The notes beneath the pieces were generated by a model, which did no database searches, was not told where the DNA came from, and saw only the letters and a program-made list of their open reading frames with translations. This document shows positions 16,752 to 24,287 of a stretch of DNA of 64,000 nucleotides, piece after piece. Location of the stretch: positions 372,001 to 436,000 of the forward strand of contig NZ_CP172056.1 in the NCBI RefSeq assembly GCF_049860565.1, in the 5' to 3' direction. Source of the DNA: Desulfitobacterium_A nosdiversum (GTDB taxonomy: Bacteria; Bacillota; Desulfitobacteriia; Desulfitobacteriales; Desulfitobacteriaceae). A program made the position numbers and the translations under genes. Positions within the stretch are counted from its first letter, which is position 1. Every line of letters starts with the position of its first letter.

Positions 16752-18197
16752 TTAGCCTATAGCTTCTAAACGTTTGATCACATTTTCCTTTCCTAAAAGC
16801 GGAATAATATCATAGAGCTCAGGTCCATGCATTTGTCCCGTAAGAGCTATACGGATCGGCATATAAACAAGTTTGCCCCCGAGTTTTAACTCTTTGGTGA
16901 TTTGCTTGAGAAGAGTTTTCGTCCCCTCGACAGTTAAGGAATCCATAGCTTGAAGCTTGCTCTTAAAGAGATCAAGAACCATAGGAACCTGCTCACCATG
17001 AAGAATTTCAAGAGCCTCTCCCTCAGGTGCCGGAGCTTCCGAACCATAGAAATAATGAACATAATCTTTGACTTGAGCCATATAGGAAAGATGATTAACA
17101 ATCGCTTGTACAAAGTGAAGCAGCCACGTTCTATCCTGCTCAGAAAGATCACCTTGGGGCATTACCCCCATCTCTTGAAGATAAGGAAGTGCGAGATCAG
17201 CTAAACGCTCTGGTGGTGATTGCTTGATGTAATGCGCGTTAATATAGTTTAGTTTATTCAAGTCAAAGACAGCGGGACTCTTGGAAACGCGGTCTAAGGA
17301 GAATATTTTTTCCAGCTCATCAAGTGTAAAAAACTCTTCTTCACCTGGCGGCGCCCAGCCCATAAGGGCAATAAAGTTAACAACAGCCTCCGGTAAATAC
17401 CCTTTCGCCTGATAATCAATAACGGCCGTATCCCCATCACGTTTGCTCATTTTTCGGCCTTCTGTGTTCAAGATCAACGAAATATGAGCAAATTCAGGCA
17501 CTTTTAAATCAAGTGCTTCATAGATTAAAATTTGTCGCGGTGTATTGGATAAATGTTCCTCACCACGAATAACGTGAGTAATCTTCATCGTGGTATCATC
17601 GATCACAACTGCATAGTTATAGGTAGGAATTCCATCGGATTTGACAATAACATAGTCTCCAATTCCATCGCTGTCAAAAACAACTTCTCCGCGGACATGA
17701 TCATGAATGACAATTTTCTGCCCCTCAGGTACGCGGAAACGAATAACAGGCTTACGTCCTTCCGCCTCATACTTAGCCTTTTGTTCCTCAGTCAAGTGTC
17801 GGCATTTTCCAAGATAACGCGGAGTTTCTCCTTTAGCAATCAAGGCTTGACGCTCTTCTTCAAGCTCCTCTTCTGAACAATAACAGCTGTAGGCATGTCC
17901 GCTTTCAATCAGCTTTTTTGTATATTCCCGATATAGATCAAGTCTTTCCGTTTGGCGATAAGGTCCATTATCCCCGCCAACTTCAATTCCCTCATTCCAT
18001 TCAATTTTCAGCCATCGCAGCGCTTCAAGAATATTGTGCTCTGATTCCCGGCTTGAACGCTCTAGGTCAGTATCTTCACTGCGAACAATAAATACCCCAT
18101 TTTCACGCCGGGCAAGTAAATAATTGAAAAGAGCGGAACGTGCGCCTCCTATATGTAATGGTCCTGTAGGACTCGGTGCAAAACGTACTTTAAGCAT
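16752..18197 (-). CDS. gltX: Glutamyl-tRNA synthetase (GltX)
   Basis: Encodes the class I synthetase that charges tRNA-Glu, about 481 residues. The start MLKVRFAPSPTGPLHIGGARSA is preferred; the upstream frame begins within the GAGGAGG ribosome site. The HIGG motif lies near residue 15 and KMSKRDG near residue 245. A Cys-containing zinc-like segment (YSCYCSEEELEEER) is present. The gene follows ispF with a few bases between and precedes the T-box operon, as in Bacillus. Confidence 0.96.
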   Translation of the reverse strand: MLKVRFAPSPTGPLHIGGARSALFNYLLARRENGVFIVRSEDTDLERSSRESEHNILEALRWLKIEWNEGIEVGGDNGPYRQTERLDLYREYTKKLIESGHAYSCYCSEEELEEERQALIAKGETPRYLGKCRHLTEEQKAKYEAEGRKPVIRFRVPEGQKIVIHDHVRGEVVFDSDGIGDYVIVKSDGIPTYNYAVVIDDTTMKITHVIRGEEHLSNTPRQILIYEALDLKVPEFAHISLILNTEGRKMSKRDGDTAVIDYQAKGYLPEAVVNFIALMGWAPPGEEEFFTLDELEKIFSLDRVSKSPAVFDLNKLNYINAHYIKQSPPERLADLALPYLQEMGVMPQGDLSEQDRTWLLHFVQAIVNHLSYMAQVKDYVHYFYGSEAPAPEGEALEILHGEQVPMVLDLFKSKLQAMDSLTVEGTKTLLKQITKELKLGGKLVYMPIRIALTGQMHGPELYDIIPLLGKENVIKRLEAIG

Positions 18198-18201
18198 GGT
18201 G

Positions 18202-18696
18202 TTAATATTCCTCCTCAATTTTAACTAGGCTGACAATGGCTTGGGCACTAATTCCTTCCTCTCGGCCTTCAAAACCAAGATGTTCCGTTGTCGTTGCCTT
18301 AACCGAGATCTGATCCAATTTAACATTCATTACCTCTGCAAGTTTATCCTGCATTGCAGGTATAAAACGCGCAAGCTTCGGGCGCTGGGCAACAATAATA
18401 CAATCTAAATTTCCTAACTTGTATCCTTTTTCATAAATTAAATTTATAACATTTTTCAACAAAATAAGACTTGTAATACCTCGAAAACGTTCATCTACAT
18501 CCGGAAAATGCTTGCCAATATCGCCTAAAGCCAAAGCTCCCAGGAGTGCATCCATGACCGCATGCGTTAACACATCAGCATCCGAATGCCCAAGCAAACC
18601 GCGTTCAAAAGGGATTTCAATCCCACCGAGAATCAATGCGCGGCCTTCGACTAAGGCATGGACATCATATCCGATCCCGACTCTAATTCTTCTCAC
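18202..18696 (-). CDS. ispF: 2-C-methyl-D-erythritol 2,4-cyclodiphosphate synthase (IspF)
   Basis: Encodes the fifth enzyme of the non-mevalonate isoprenoid pathway, 164 residues. Metal-binding residues are in GIGYDVHAL (Asp and His) and LGHSDADVLTHAVMDALLGA; the C-terminal KATTTEHLGFEGREEGI is typical. It overlaps ispD by 14 bases, so the two consecutive pathway enzymes are translationally linked. Start at the codon before RRIRVGIGYDVHA fits the family length. Confidence 0.97.
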   Translation of the reverse strand: MRRIRVGIGYDVHALVEGRALILGGIEIPFERGLLGHSDADVLTHAVMDALLGALALGDIGKHFPDVDERFRGITSLILLKNVINLIYEKGYKLGNLDCIIVAQRPKLARFIPAMQDKLAEVMNVKLDQISVKATTTEHLGFEGREEGISAQAIVSLVKIEEEY

Positions 18697-19408
18697 TCCC
18701 TATTTTACTGCGCACCCTATCGGACCTTTTCTTAAGAATACTCTCCGCCAGCCATAAGTCCTCAGGAGTTGTCATTTTAATATTCTCCAGTGAACCCTCA
18801 AGTACGTGGACAGGTTCCCCAAGCCATTCCACTAAACTCGCGTCATCTGTTCCCAAAAATCCTTCATCAATGCACCGACGATGAGCCAATTCCAAAAGCT
18901 CGCGTTCAAAAACTTGAGGGGTCTGTACGGCTCTTAAACTTTCGCGGGGCGGGGTTTCAAGCACCTGTCCCTCTTCATCGACACGTTTAATTGTATCCTT
19001 AACAGGAACAACCATGATTGCCGCCCTATACTTTTCCGCTTCTGTAAAAAAGCGGTTAAGCTGATCTAACGTTAAAAGGGGGCGTGCCCCATCATGTACG
19101 GCCACCCGTTGGATCGCCGGACTTAGAGCCCTTACCCCCGCATAAACTGATTCTTGACGTTCTTTCCCACCAAGCGTAACATGAGATACTTTAGTAAATT
19201 GATATTTGCTAACAAGTTCTTTTATTTTGGGCAGATCTTCTGCTGACCCAACAACGACAATTTCCGAAACATTGGAAGAGTCTTCAAACAGCTTTAAGGA
19301 ATGAGCCAAAATCGGCCGGTCAGCAAGCATTAAAAACAACTTGTTTCCAGAGGCTCCCATCCTTTTCCCCTGTCCTGCAGCAGGAATCACAACACCCAAG
19401 CTAGCCAA
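18683..19408 (-). CDS. ispD: 2-C-methyl-D-erythritol 4-phosphate cytidylyltransferase (IspD)
   Basis: Encodes the CTP-dependent third step of the methylerythritol phosphate pathway, about 241 residues. The nucleotide-binding loop is VVIPAAGQGKRMGASGNK, and VAVHDGARPLL and TPQVF motifs are present. I chose a TTG start at 19408, six bases after AGGTGG, overlapping the end of the PIN-TRAM gene by eight bases. The frame can be extended to an ATG at 19423 but that start is too close to the ribosome site. Confidence 0.94.
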   Translation of the reverse strand: MASLGVVIPAAGQGKRMGASGNKLFLMLADRPILAHSLKLFEDSSNVSEIVVVGSAEDLPKIKELVSKYQFTKVSHVTLGGKERQESVYAGVRALSPAIQRVAVHDGARPLLTLDQLNRFFTEAEKYRAAIMVVPVKDTIKRVDEEGQVLETPPRESLRAVQTPQVFERELLELAHRRCIDEGFLGTDDASLVEWLGEPVHVLEGSLENIKMTTPEDLWLAESILKKRSDRVRSKIGSEKN

Positions 19409-20561
19409 GAAGGTCCACCTCATCCGTCGCTAAACGGCCAATCATCTTTTTTTCTGTCGCCGCTTTAGGCTTTGCAAAGATCATCCGGCCGGCAGCCGTT
19501 TGCAAAACACTCGTTACAAGGATCGTAAGCTGCTGCCCCATATAACGCCGCCCTGTGTCAACGACAATCATCGTACCATCATCAAGATAAGCTACTCCTT
19601 GGCCGGGTTCTTTTCCTTCTTTCATAACCTGAACAATCATTTCTTCACCCGGAAGAACCACTGGTTTTACGGCATTTGCTAATTCGTTAATATTTAAGAC
19701 CTTTACGCCTTGCAGTTCAGCCACTTTATTTAGGTTATAATCGTTGGTTAAAACAGGAGCTCCAAGAATCTGACCCAACCGTACAAGTTTACTATCCACT
19801 TCAGCGATTTCTTCAAAGTCTTGCTCGTAGATTTCAACTTTTATTGCTGTTTCCTTAGAAATATGATTTAAAATATCCAGGCCGCGACGACCCCGATTTC
19901 TTTTCAATAGATCTGAGGAATCTGCGATATGCCTTAGCTCTTCTAAAACAAAACCTGGAATTAAAAGAGTTCCTTCAACAAAACCTGTTTTTACAATATC
20001 CGCAATGCGCCCATCAATAATAACGCTTGTATCCAATATCTTATAATTAGGGGCAACTTGTTCTGTAAAGCGCTCTGTCTTTATTTCTTTGTTTTTCTCA
20101 CCTCTTAATCGGGGTAAAACATTGAGAAAACCGAGAACTTCCTCTTTTCTTTTTACACCGATAAGTAGACCAAGGTATCCTAAAGAAAGACTGAGCAGGA
20201 TAGATAAAACAGGTCCAATGATAGGAATTCGAGAAATTGCATCACTTAATAAACTCGCGATTACAAGTCCGATAATGACTCCGATCGCTCCGCCTACCAA
20301 ATCGTGAATTGGAATCTTGGTTAACCGAGTATCCAACCACCTCATCAAAACAAGGAACCAACGAATACATGCAGGAGCGATTAAAAAGCCAAATGCCGCA
20401 AAAAGAATGATCATTGCGATATAAGTCCAAATGGGTGATAATTGCCATCCGAAAGATTGCAGAAAATGCAGCAGATTAAGATTAAGAATGGCGTAATCAA
20501 TATAAAACCCGAGCCCGCCAAATAACAGGGTGATGATCCCGCGAACTAAATTGCGAATCAT
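19401..20561 (-). CDS. yacL: Membrane-anchored PIN-TRAM protein (YacL family)
   Basis: A 386-residue protein with about four N-terminal transmembrane helices (residues 5-135), then a PIN nuclease-like domain starting YKILDTSVIIDGRIADI (about residue 173) with acidic metal-site residues and VLTNDYNLNKVAELQ, and a C-terminal TRAM domain (about 295-355) predicted to bind RNA. The family is widespread next to ispD and carD-type genes in Firmicutes. Its substrate is not established; RNA cleavage or toxin-like activity is suggested by the PIN fold only. Confidence 0.9.
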   Translation of the reverse strand: MIRNLVRGIITLLFGGLGFYIDYAILNLNLLHFLQSFGWQLSPIWTYIAMIILFAAFGFLIAPACIRWFLVLMRWLDTRLTKIPIHDLVGGAIGVIIGLVIASLLSDAISRIPIIGPVLSILLSLSLGYLGLLIGVKRKEEVLGFLNVLPRLRGEKNKEIKTERFTEQVAPNYKILDTSVIIDGRIADIVKTGFVEGTLLIPGFVLEELRHIADSSDLLKRNRGRRGLDILNHISKETAIKVEIYEQDFEEIAEVDSKLVRLGQILGAPVLTNDYNLNKVAELQGVKVLNINELANAVKPVVLPGEEMIVQVMKEGKEPGQGVAYLDDGTMIVVDTGRRYMGQQLTILVTSVLQTAAGRMIFAKPKAATEKKMIGRLATDEVDLLG

Positions 20562-20671
20562 CGCTTCACCTCCTTTATTAATTTAATGTTATTTTAACTA
20601 AAAGTCTCAATCATTATACTTTAATTTACCAATTAGTTTCAACCTGCTTGAAATACGAATAAACGTCAATC

Positions 20672-21148
20672 TTAGACAAGTAATCCCTTTAGTCTTCGGC
20701 GTACATCTTCCTCTTCTGACTCCTCTGCGAGAATAAGCTCACTGATCAAAATTTGGGAGGCATTTTCGTACATTTTCTTTTCTCCGGCGGAAAGCCCTTT
20801 TTCTCGATCACGCTGTGAAAGACTGCGAACCACTTCTGCAACAGAAAATATACTGCCGCTTTTAATTCGATCTAAATTCGCGCGATACCTTCGATTCCAG
20901 GCAAGGGCGGGTAATTGGCTTTCATTTTCAAGAATTTTAAAAACCTCTGGAATCTCAGCTTTAGAGATTATCTGACGAATTCCAAGCTGATCCACATTAT
21001 TTAGAGGAATAAAGACCTTCATATTTCCAACCGGAATATGCATAACATAATATTGTCGAAATTCGCCAAGAACTTCCCGCTCTTCAATCGCTTCGATCAC
21101 ACCGGCGCCATGCATTGGATAAACGACTTTATCGCCAATTCCAAACAT
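20672..21148 (-). CDS. carD: CarD/CdnL-type RNA polymerase-binding regulator
   Basis: A 158-residue protein with an N-terminal CarD_CdnL_TRCF Tudor-like domain (FGIGDKVVYPMHGAGVIEAI, residues 2-60) that binds the RNA polymerase beta subunit, and an all-helical C-terminal domain with Trp in LPALAWNRRYRANLDRIKSG that stabilises the open complex. I chose the ATG at 21148 after GGGGGTGG; the GTG three codons earlier is inside the ribosome site. A clean promoter lies upstream. Confidence 0.92.
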   Translation of the reverse strand: MFGIGDKVVYPMHGAGVIEAIEEREVLGEFRQYYVMHIPVGNMKVFIPLNNVDQLGIRQIISKAEIPEVFKILENESQLPALAWNRRYRANLDRIKSGSIFSVAEVVRSLSQRDREKGLSAGEKKMYENASQILISELILAEESEEEDVRRRLKGLLV

Positions 21149-21171
21149 TCTATCCACCCCCTGTAATTTGT

Positions 21172-21200
21172 ATTATAGCAATCTTTAGTATAGGGGTCAA
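21172..21200 (-). promoter_or_regulatory. Promoter of carD
   Basis: TTGACC, 17-base spacer, TATAAT on the minus strand, about 25 bases before the carD start. This would give a short leader. Confidence 0.8.
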
Positions 21201-21316
21201 AAATTTTTAATTTTATCATAGACATGCCTTAGGTGTCAATTAACCTTAGCTTTACAATTAATAATTATTATTTTGGCCGATTTTGCGTTGTTTGAGTTTG
21301 TCAGGGATGTAGAAAA

Positions 21317-21346
21317 TTGACAACTGCCCTAACGCATCGCTATAAT
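21317..21346 (+). promoter_or_regulatory. Promoter of the small cysteine-containing gene
   Basis: TTGACA, 18-base spacer and TATAAT on the plus strand. Transcription would start near 21353, which excludes start codons upstream of that point for the following gene. Confidence 0.8.
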
Positions 21347-21379
21347 GAAGGAGACAGAAAGGAGTTGAGAATCGAGCCC

Positions 21380-21772
21380 ATGGATGAACTCACGGACCAT
21401 TTCCAAAATAGCGTTAAATCACTGCTTATTCGGCATCAAAGTATCTTGGATATTCTATCCAAGGGACAGGAGGCATCTGCCCGTGTTAATCGAGCTATTG
21501 TAAAATCCGTAACCAACTGTGGTTGCCTTGGAATCGATGCACACAAGAAACCTCTCCCCGAGGATGTAAGCCTTAGTGACTTAAAGGAACTCCTGAATAG
21601 CCAACTCGATGGAAAACTCTGTGATAATTGCAGGGATATCATAGAAACTGAACTCGGCAAGCAACTCTTCTATATCGCTGCCTTAGCGAATACACTTGGA
21701 CTTTCTCTTGATGAAATTATCGCTAAAGAAGAGAAAAAGCTTTCAACGCTGACCATTTTCAATTTAACTTAA
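21380..21772 (+). CDS. Uncharacterised small helical protein with CGC and CxxC motifs
   Basis: A 130-residue, mainly helical protein that I do not recognise with certainty. It contains NCGCLGID near residue 46 and CDNC near residue 80, possible metal or redox sites. The C-terminal half (ETELGKQLFYIAALANTLGLSLDEIIAKEEKKL) resembles in pattern the last helices of MazG-like all-alpha NTP pyrophosphatases, though the full acidic motif set is not evident. The ATG at 21380 is used because the promoter excludes the earlier frame start; a TTG at 21365 is an alternative. A terminator follows, so it is monocistronic. Confidence 0.75.
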   Translation: MDELTDHFQNSVKSLLIRHQSILDILSKGQEASARVNRAIVKSVTNCGCLGIDAHKKPLPEDVSLSDLKELLNSQLDGKLCDNCRDIIETELGKQLFYIAALANTLGLSLDEIIAKEEKKLSTLTIFNLT

Positions 21773-21827
21773 AAATCAGTTTAACCTTTATAGGCAGACA
21801 AATGTTAATTCTGATATGTGCTTATAT

Positions 21828-21864
21828 GCTGACAAGTTTAAACCCTAAGCTTGTCAGCTTTTTT
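21828..21864 (+). terminator. Terminator after the small cysteine-containing gene
   Basis: GCTGACAAG and CTTGTCAGC form a 9-bp stem followed by TTTTTTAT on the plus strand. Confidence 0.85.
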
Positions 21865-21884
21865 ATATTTCATAAATAACTTGC

Positions 21885-22748
21885 TTAGTGAATTGCATGC
21901 TTCTTGAATCGCCCGCCCATGACCTCATGGACGTCCTGAACAGTAACAAACGCTTCTTCATCAATTTCATCAATAATCGATTTTAATTTTGACAATTCCA
22001 AACGGGTCACGACTGAGTATAAAACGCCTTTACTTTCTCCGCTATAGCCGCCTTTTCCTTTTAAATAAGTAACTCCGCGGCCAAGACGCGCCATAAGAAC
22101 CTCGGCTATTTCTTCAGTCCGGTCGGACACGATAATAACGGCTTTTGATTCATCAAGCCCTTCAATTGTTAAATCAATAATCTTAAAAGCAATAAAGTAA
22201 GCAATAAGAGAGTACATTGCGCGATCCCAGCCGAAAATAATACCTGCACTGCTTAAAATGAAGAAGTTAAAAAACATCACGATTTCCCCTACAGAAAAAG
22301 CCGTCTTTTTGGAAAGAACAATCGCAACGATTTCAGTTCCATCTAAGGAACCTCCATACCGAATCACCATCCCTACGCCTATTCCCAGAATGATTCCGCC
22401 AAAGACTGCTGCCAGCAATGGATCTTGCGTTAAGCCAGGTACAGGGTGGAGAAAACTTACTCCGAGGGAAAGCACGATAATGGCGTATAGCGTTGAAACA
22501 ACAAAGGTTTTCCCAATCTGGGAATATCCAAAAACCAGAAAAGGAAGATTAAAGATAAAGATAAATAATCCTAAGGAAAAGTGGCTCAAAAAGCTGGAGA
22601 TAATGGATATTCCGTTTATTCCTCCATCGATGATATTATTGGGAACCAAGAAAATTTCTAAACCAATGGACGCCAGCACCGCTCCAACGGTCAAAAAAAG
22701 ATATTTGCGAATTCTGTTTGCCATAGCTTTCTTTTTTTGTGGAACCAT
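21885..22748 (-). CDS. YitT family membrane protein (DUF161-DUF2179)
   Basis: A 287-residue integral membrane protein with five or six hydrophobic segments between about residues 15 and 200 and a soluble C-terminal DUF2179 domain (VIIVSDRTEEIAEVL through VHEVMGG). The PNNIIDGGINGISII segment near residue 37 and the YGGSLDGTEIVAIVLSKK loop are typical of the family. The substrate is unknown; transport is assumed from topology. It lies after radA on the same strand with about 40 bases between, so co-transcription is possible. Confidence 0.85.
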   Translation of the reverse strand: MVPQKKKAMANRIRKYLFLTVGAVLASIGLEIFLVPNNIIDGGINGISIISSFLSHFSLGLFIFIFNLPFLVFGYSQIGKTFVVSTLYAIIVLSLGVSFLHPVPGLTQDPLLAAVFGGIILGIGVGMVIRYGGSLDGTEIVAIVLSKKTAFSVGEIVMFFNFFILSSAGIIFGWDRAMYSLIAYFIAFKIIDLTIEGLDESKAVIIVSDRTEEIAEVLMARLGRGVTYLKGKGGYSGESKGVLYSVVTRLELSKLKSIIDEIDEEAFVTVQDVHEVMGGRFKKHAIH

Positions 22749-22789
22749 AAAATACCTCCCTTAATTTTGTCTTTAAAGCTTAAACTTCT

Positions 22790-24172
22790 TTAATTTCTAT
22801 TCTTCAGTATCAAATCAATAACCTCCCGTAAATGCCCCTGCTCAATCACTTCAATCTGATTTAAATGCAGCGGTTTTTTTAAGGTGTTTTGGGCAATATA
22901 CACTTTCTTAAAGCCCATCCGATCCAGTTCACGAATTCGTGCTTCAAGAGCCGGAACCTTTTTTAATTCTCCGGTGAGCCCCACATCGGCAACAAAGACG
23001 CAATCCCCGGGGATGGGAACATCTTTTACCGAAGAAACAATACTCAATATCACGGCCAGGTTAACTGACTGCTCCTTAAGTTGCAGACCACCCGTGGTTT
23101 TGATGACGACATTTTTATCATATAAATCGATTCTCCCACGTTGTTCGAGGATGGAAATCAAGGTATTCAACTGATCTCTGCGTAAACACTCTGAGATTCT
23201 GGAAGGGTAGGGCGTATAGGATTTAGAAACTAGGCTCTCAACCTCAACAATAATAGGGCGGGTTCCTTCTTTAACCACGGTCAGGGTACTTCCACAGACC
23301 TCTTCTCCATCCGGGCGCAAGGTCATAAAAAACTCTGAAGGATTATCAATCGATAACATTCCCTGCTCAGTCATCGCAAAAAAGCCAATCTCCCCAGTAC
23401 TCCCGAATCTATTTTTGGAACACCAGGCAGCTCGCAATTCTTCCCCGCTCTCACCATTCAGGATTAATACCGTATCTACTAAATGTTCAAGTGCCCTGAG
23501 ACCGGCCATTTCATCTTCCTTAGTCATTTGTCCGACCATGATCACTGCCCGAGGCCTTTCGGGATTCTTAGCAATTCTCAGCAATTCATTTGCACATTCC
23601 ATCGTTTGGACAGGAGAGCCCGGACGAGAATTATACTCCTCCAGAATAAACGTTTGGATGCTGTCGATAATGACTAAATCCGGATCGAGTTCCTCAACTG
23701 AAACTAAAATATTGTTTAACAGCGTATCTGAACAAAGCCAAATATTACGCTGATTTCCTTTCAAAATCCGTTCCGCCCGATTTTTAATCTGGCTCTCGCT
23801 TTCTTCTGCTGAGGCATAAAGCACCTTATAACCTTGAGCGGCTACATCATCAGCAACCTGTAAAAGCAAAGTCGATTTGCCCGCACCCGGTCGAGCGGTA
23901 AGAATTGTCAGCGAATCTTTTACGATTCCGCCTCCAAGAACTCGATTAAATTCCTGTATTCGAGTGACGATTCGATCACTGTTTCCGGACATTACTTCGG
24001 AGAGCTTTTTGGCAGAGAATTTTCGGGCCTTTGCCGAAGATGAATTATTCGTCTTCGGCTGATTAATCACTTCTTCGAAGGTATTCCATGCTTCACATTC
24101 TTGACATTTACCCATCCAACGCGGACTTTCATAACCGCATTGCGAACATCGATAAAGGATTTTCGTCTTCAT
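22790..24172 (-). CDS. radA: DNA repair protein RadA (Sms)
   Basis: A 460-residue RecA-like ATPase that processes recombination intermediates by driving branch migration. The N-terminal zinc finger is CSQCGYESPRWMGKCQEC (residues 9-26). Walker A is ARPGAGKST near residue 94, the RadA-specific KNRFGSTGEIG motif is near 255, and the C-terminal third is the Lon-protease-like domain. It follows clpC by about 115 bases that contain a terminator, the conserved ctsR-mcsAB-clpC-radA order. Confidence 0.95.
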   Translation of the reverse strand: MKTKILYRCSQCGYESPRWMGKCQECEAWNTFEEVINQPKTNNSSSAKARKFSAKKLSEVMSGNSDRIVTRIQEFNRVLGGGIVKDSLTILTARPGAGKSTLLLQVADDVAAQGYKVLYASAEESESQIKNRAERILKGNQRNIWLCSDTLLNNILVSVEELDPDLVIIDSIQTFILEEYNSRPGSPVQTMECANELLRIAKNPERPRAVIMVGQMTKEDEMAGLRALEHLVDTVLILNGESGEELRAAWCSKNRFGSTGEIGFFAMTEQGMLSIDNPSEFFMTLRPDGEEVCGSTLTVVKEGTRPIIVEVESLVSKSYTPYPSRISECLRRDQLNTLISILEQRGRIDLYDKNVVIKTTGGLQLKEQSVNLAVILSIVSSVKDVPIPGDCVFVADVGLTGELKKVPALEARIRELDRMGFKKVYIAQNTLKKPLHLNQIEVIEQGHLREVIDLILKNRN

Positions 24173-24245
24173 AGCACCCTCCTCTCTTATTTCTTCGCTA
24201 ACGCAGCTTCTATTTCCTTCGAAAAACTAAATATTACAAAATGAA

Positions 24246-24277
24246 ATCCGGCTGCACTCATCAAAGTACAGTCGGAT
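24246..24277 (-). terminator. Terminator after clpC
   Basis: ATCCG(A)CTG and CAG(C)CGGAT flank a short loop on the minus strand, followed by TTTCATTTTG. It lies between the clpC stop and radA. Confidence 0.7.
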
Positions 24278-24287
24278 CGGCTTTTAG

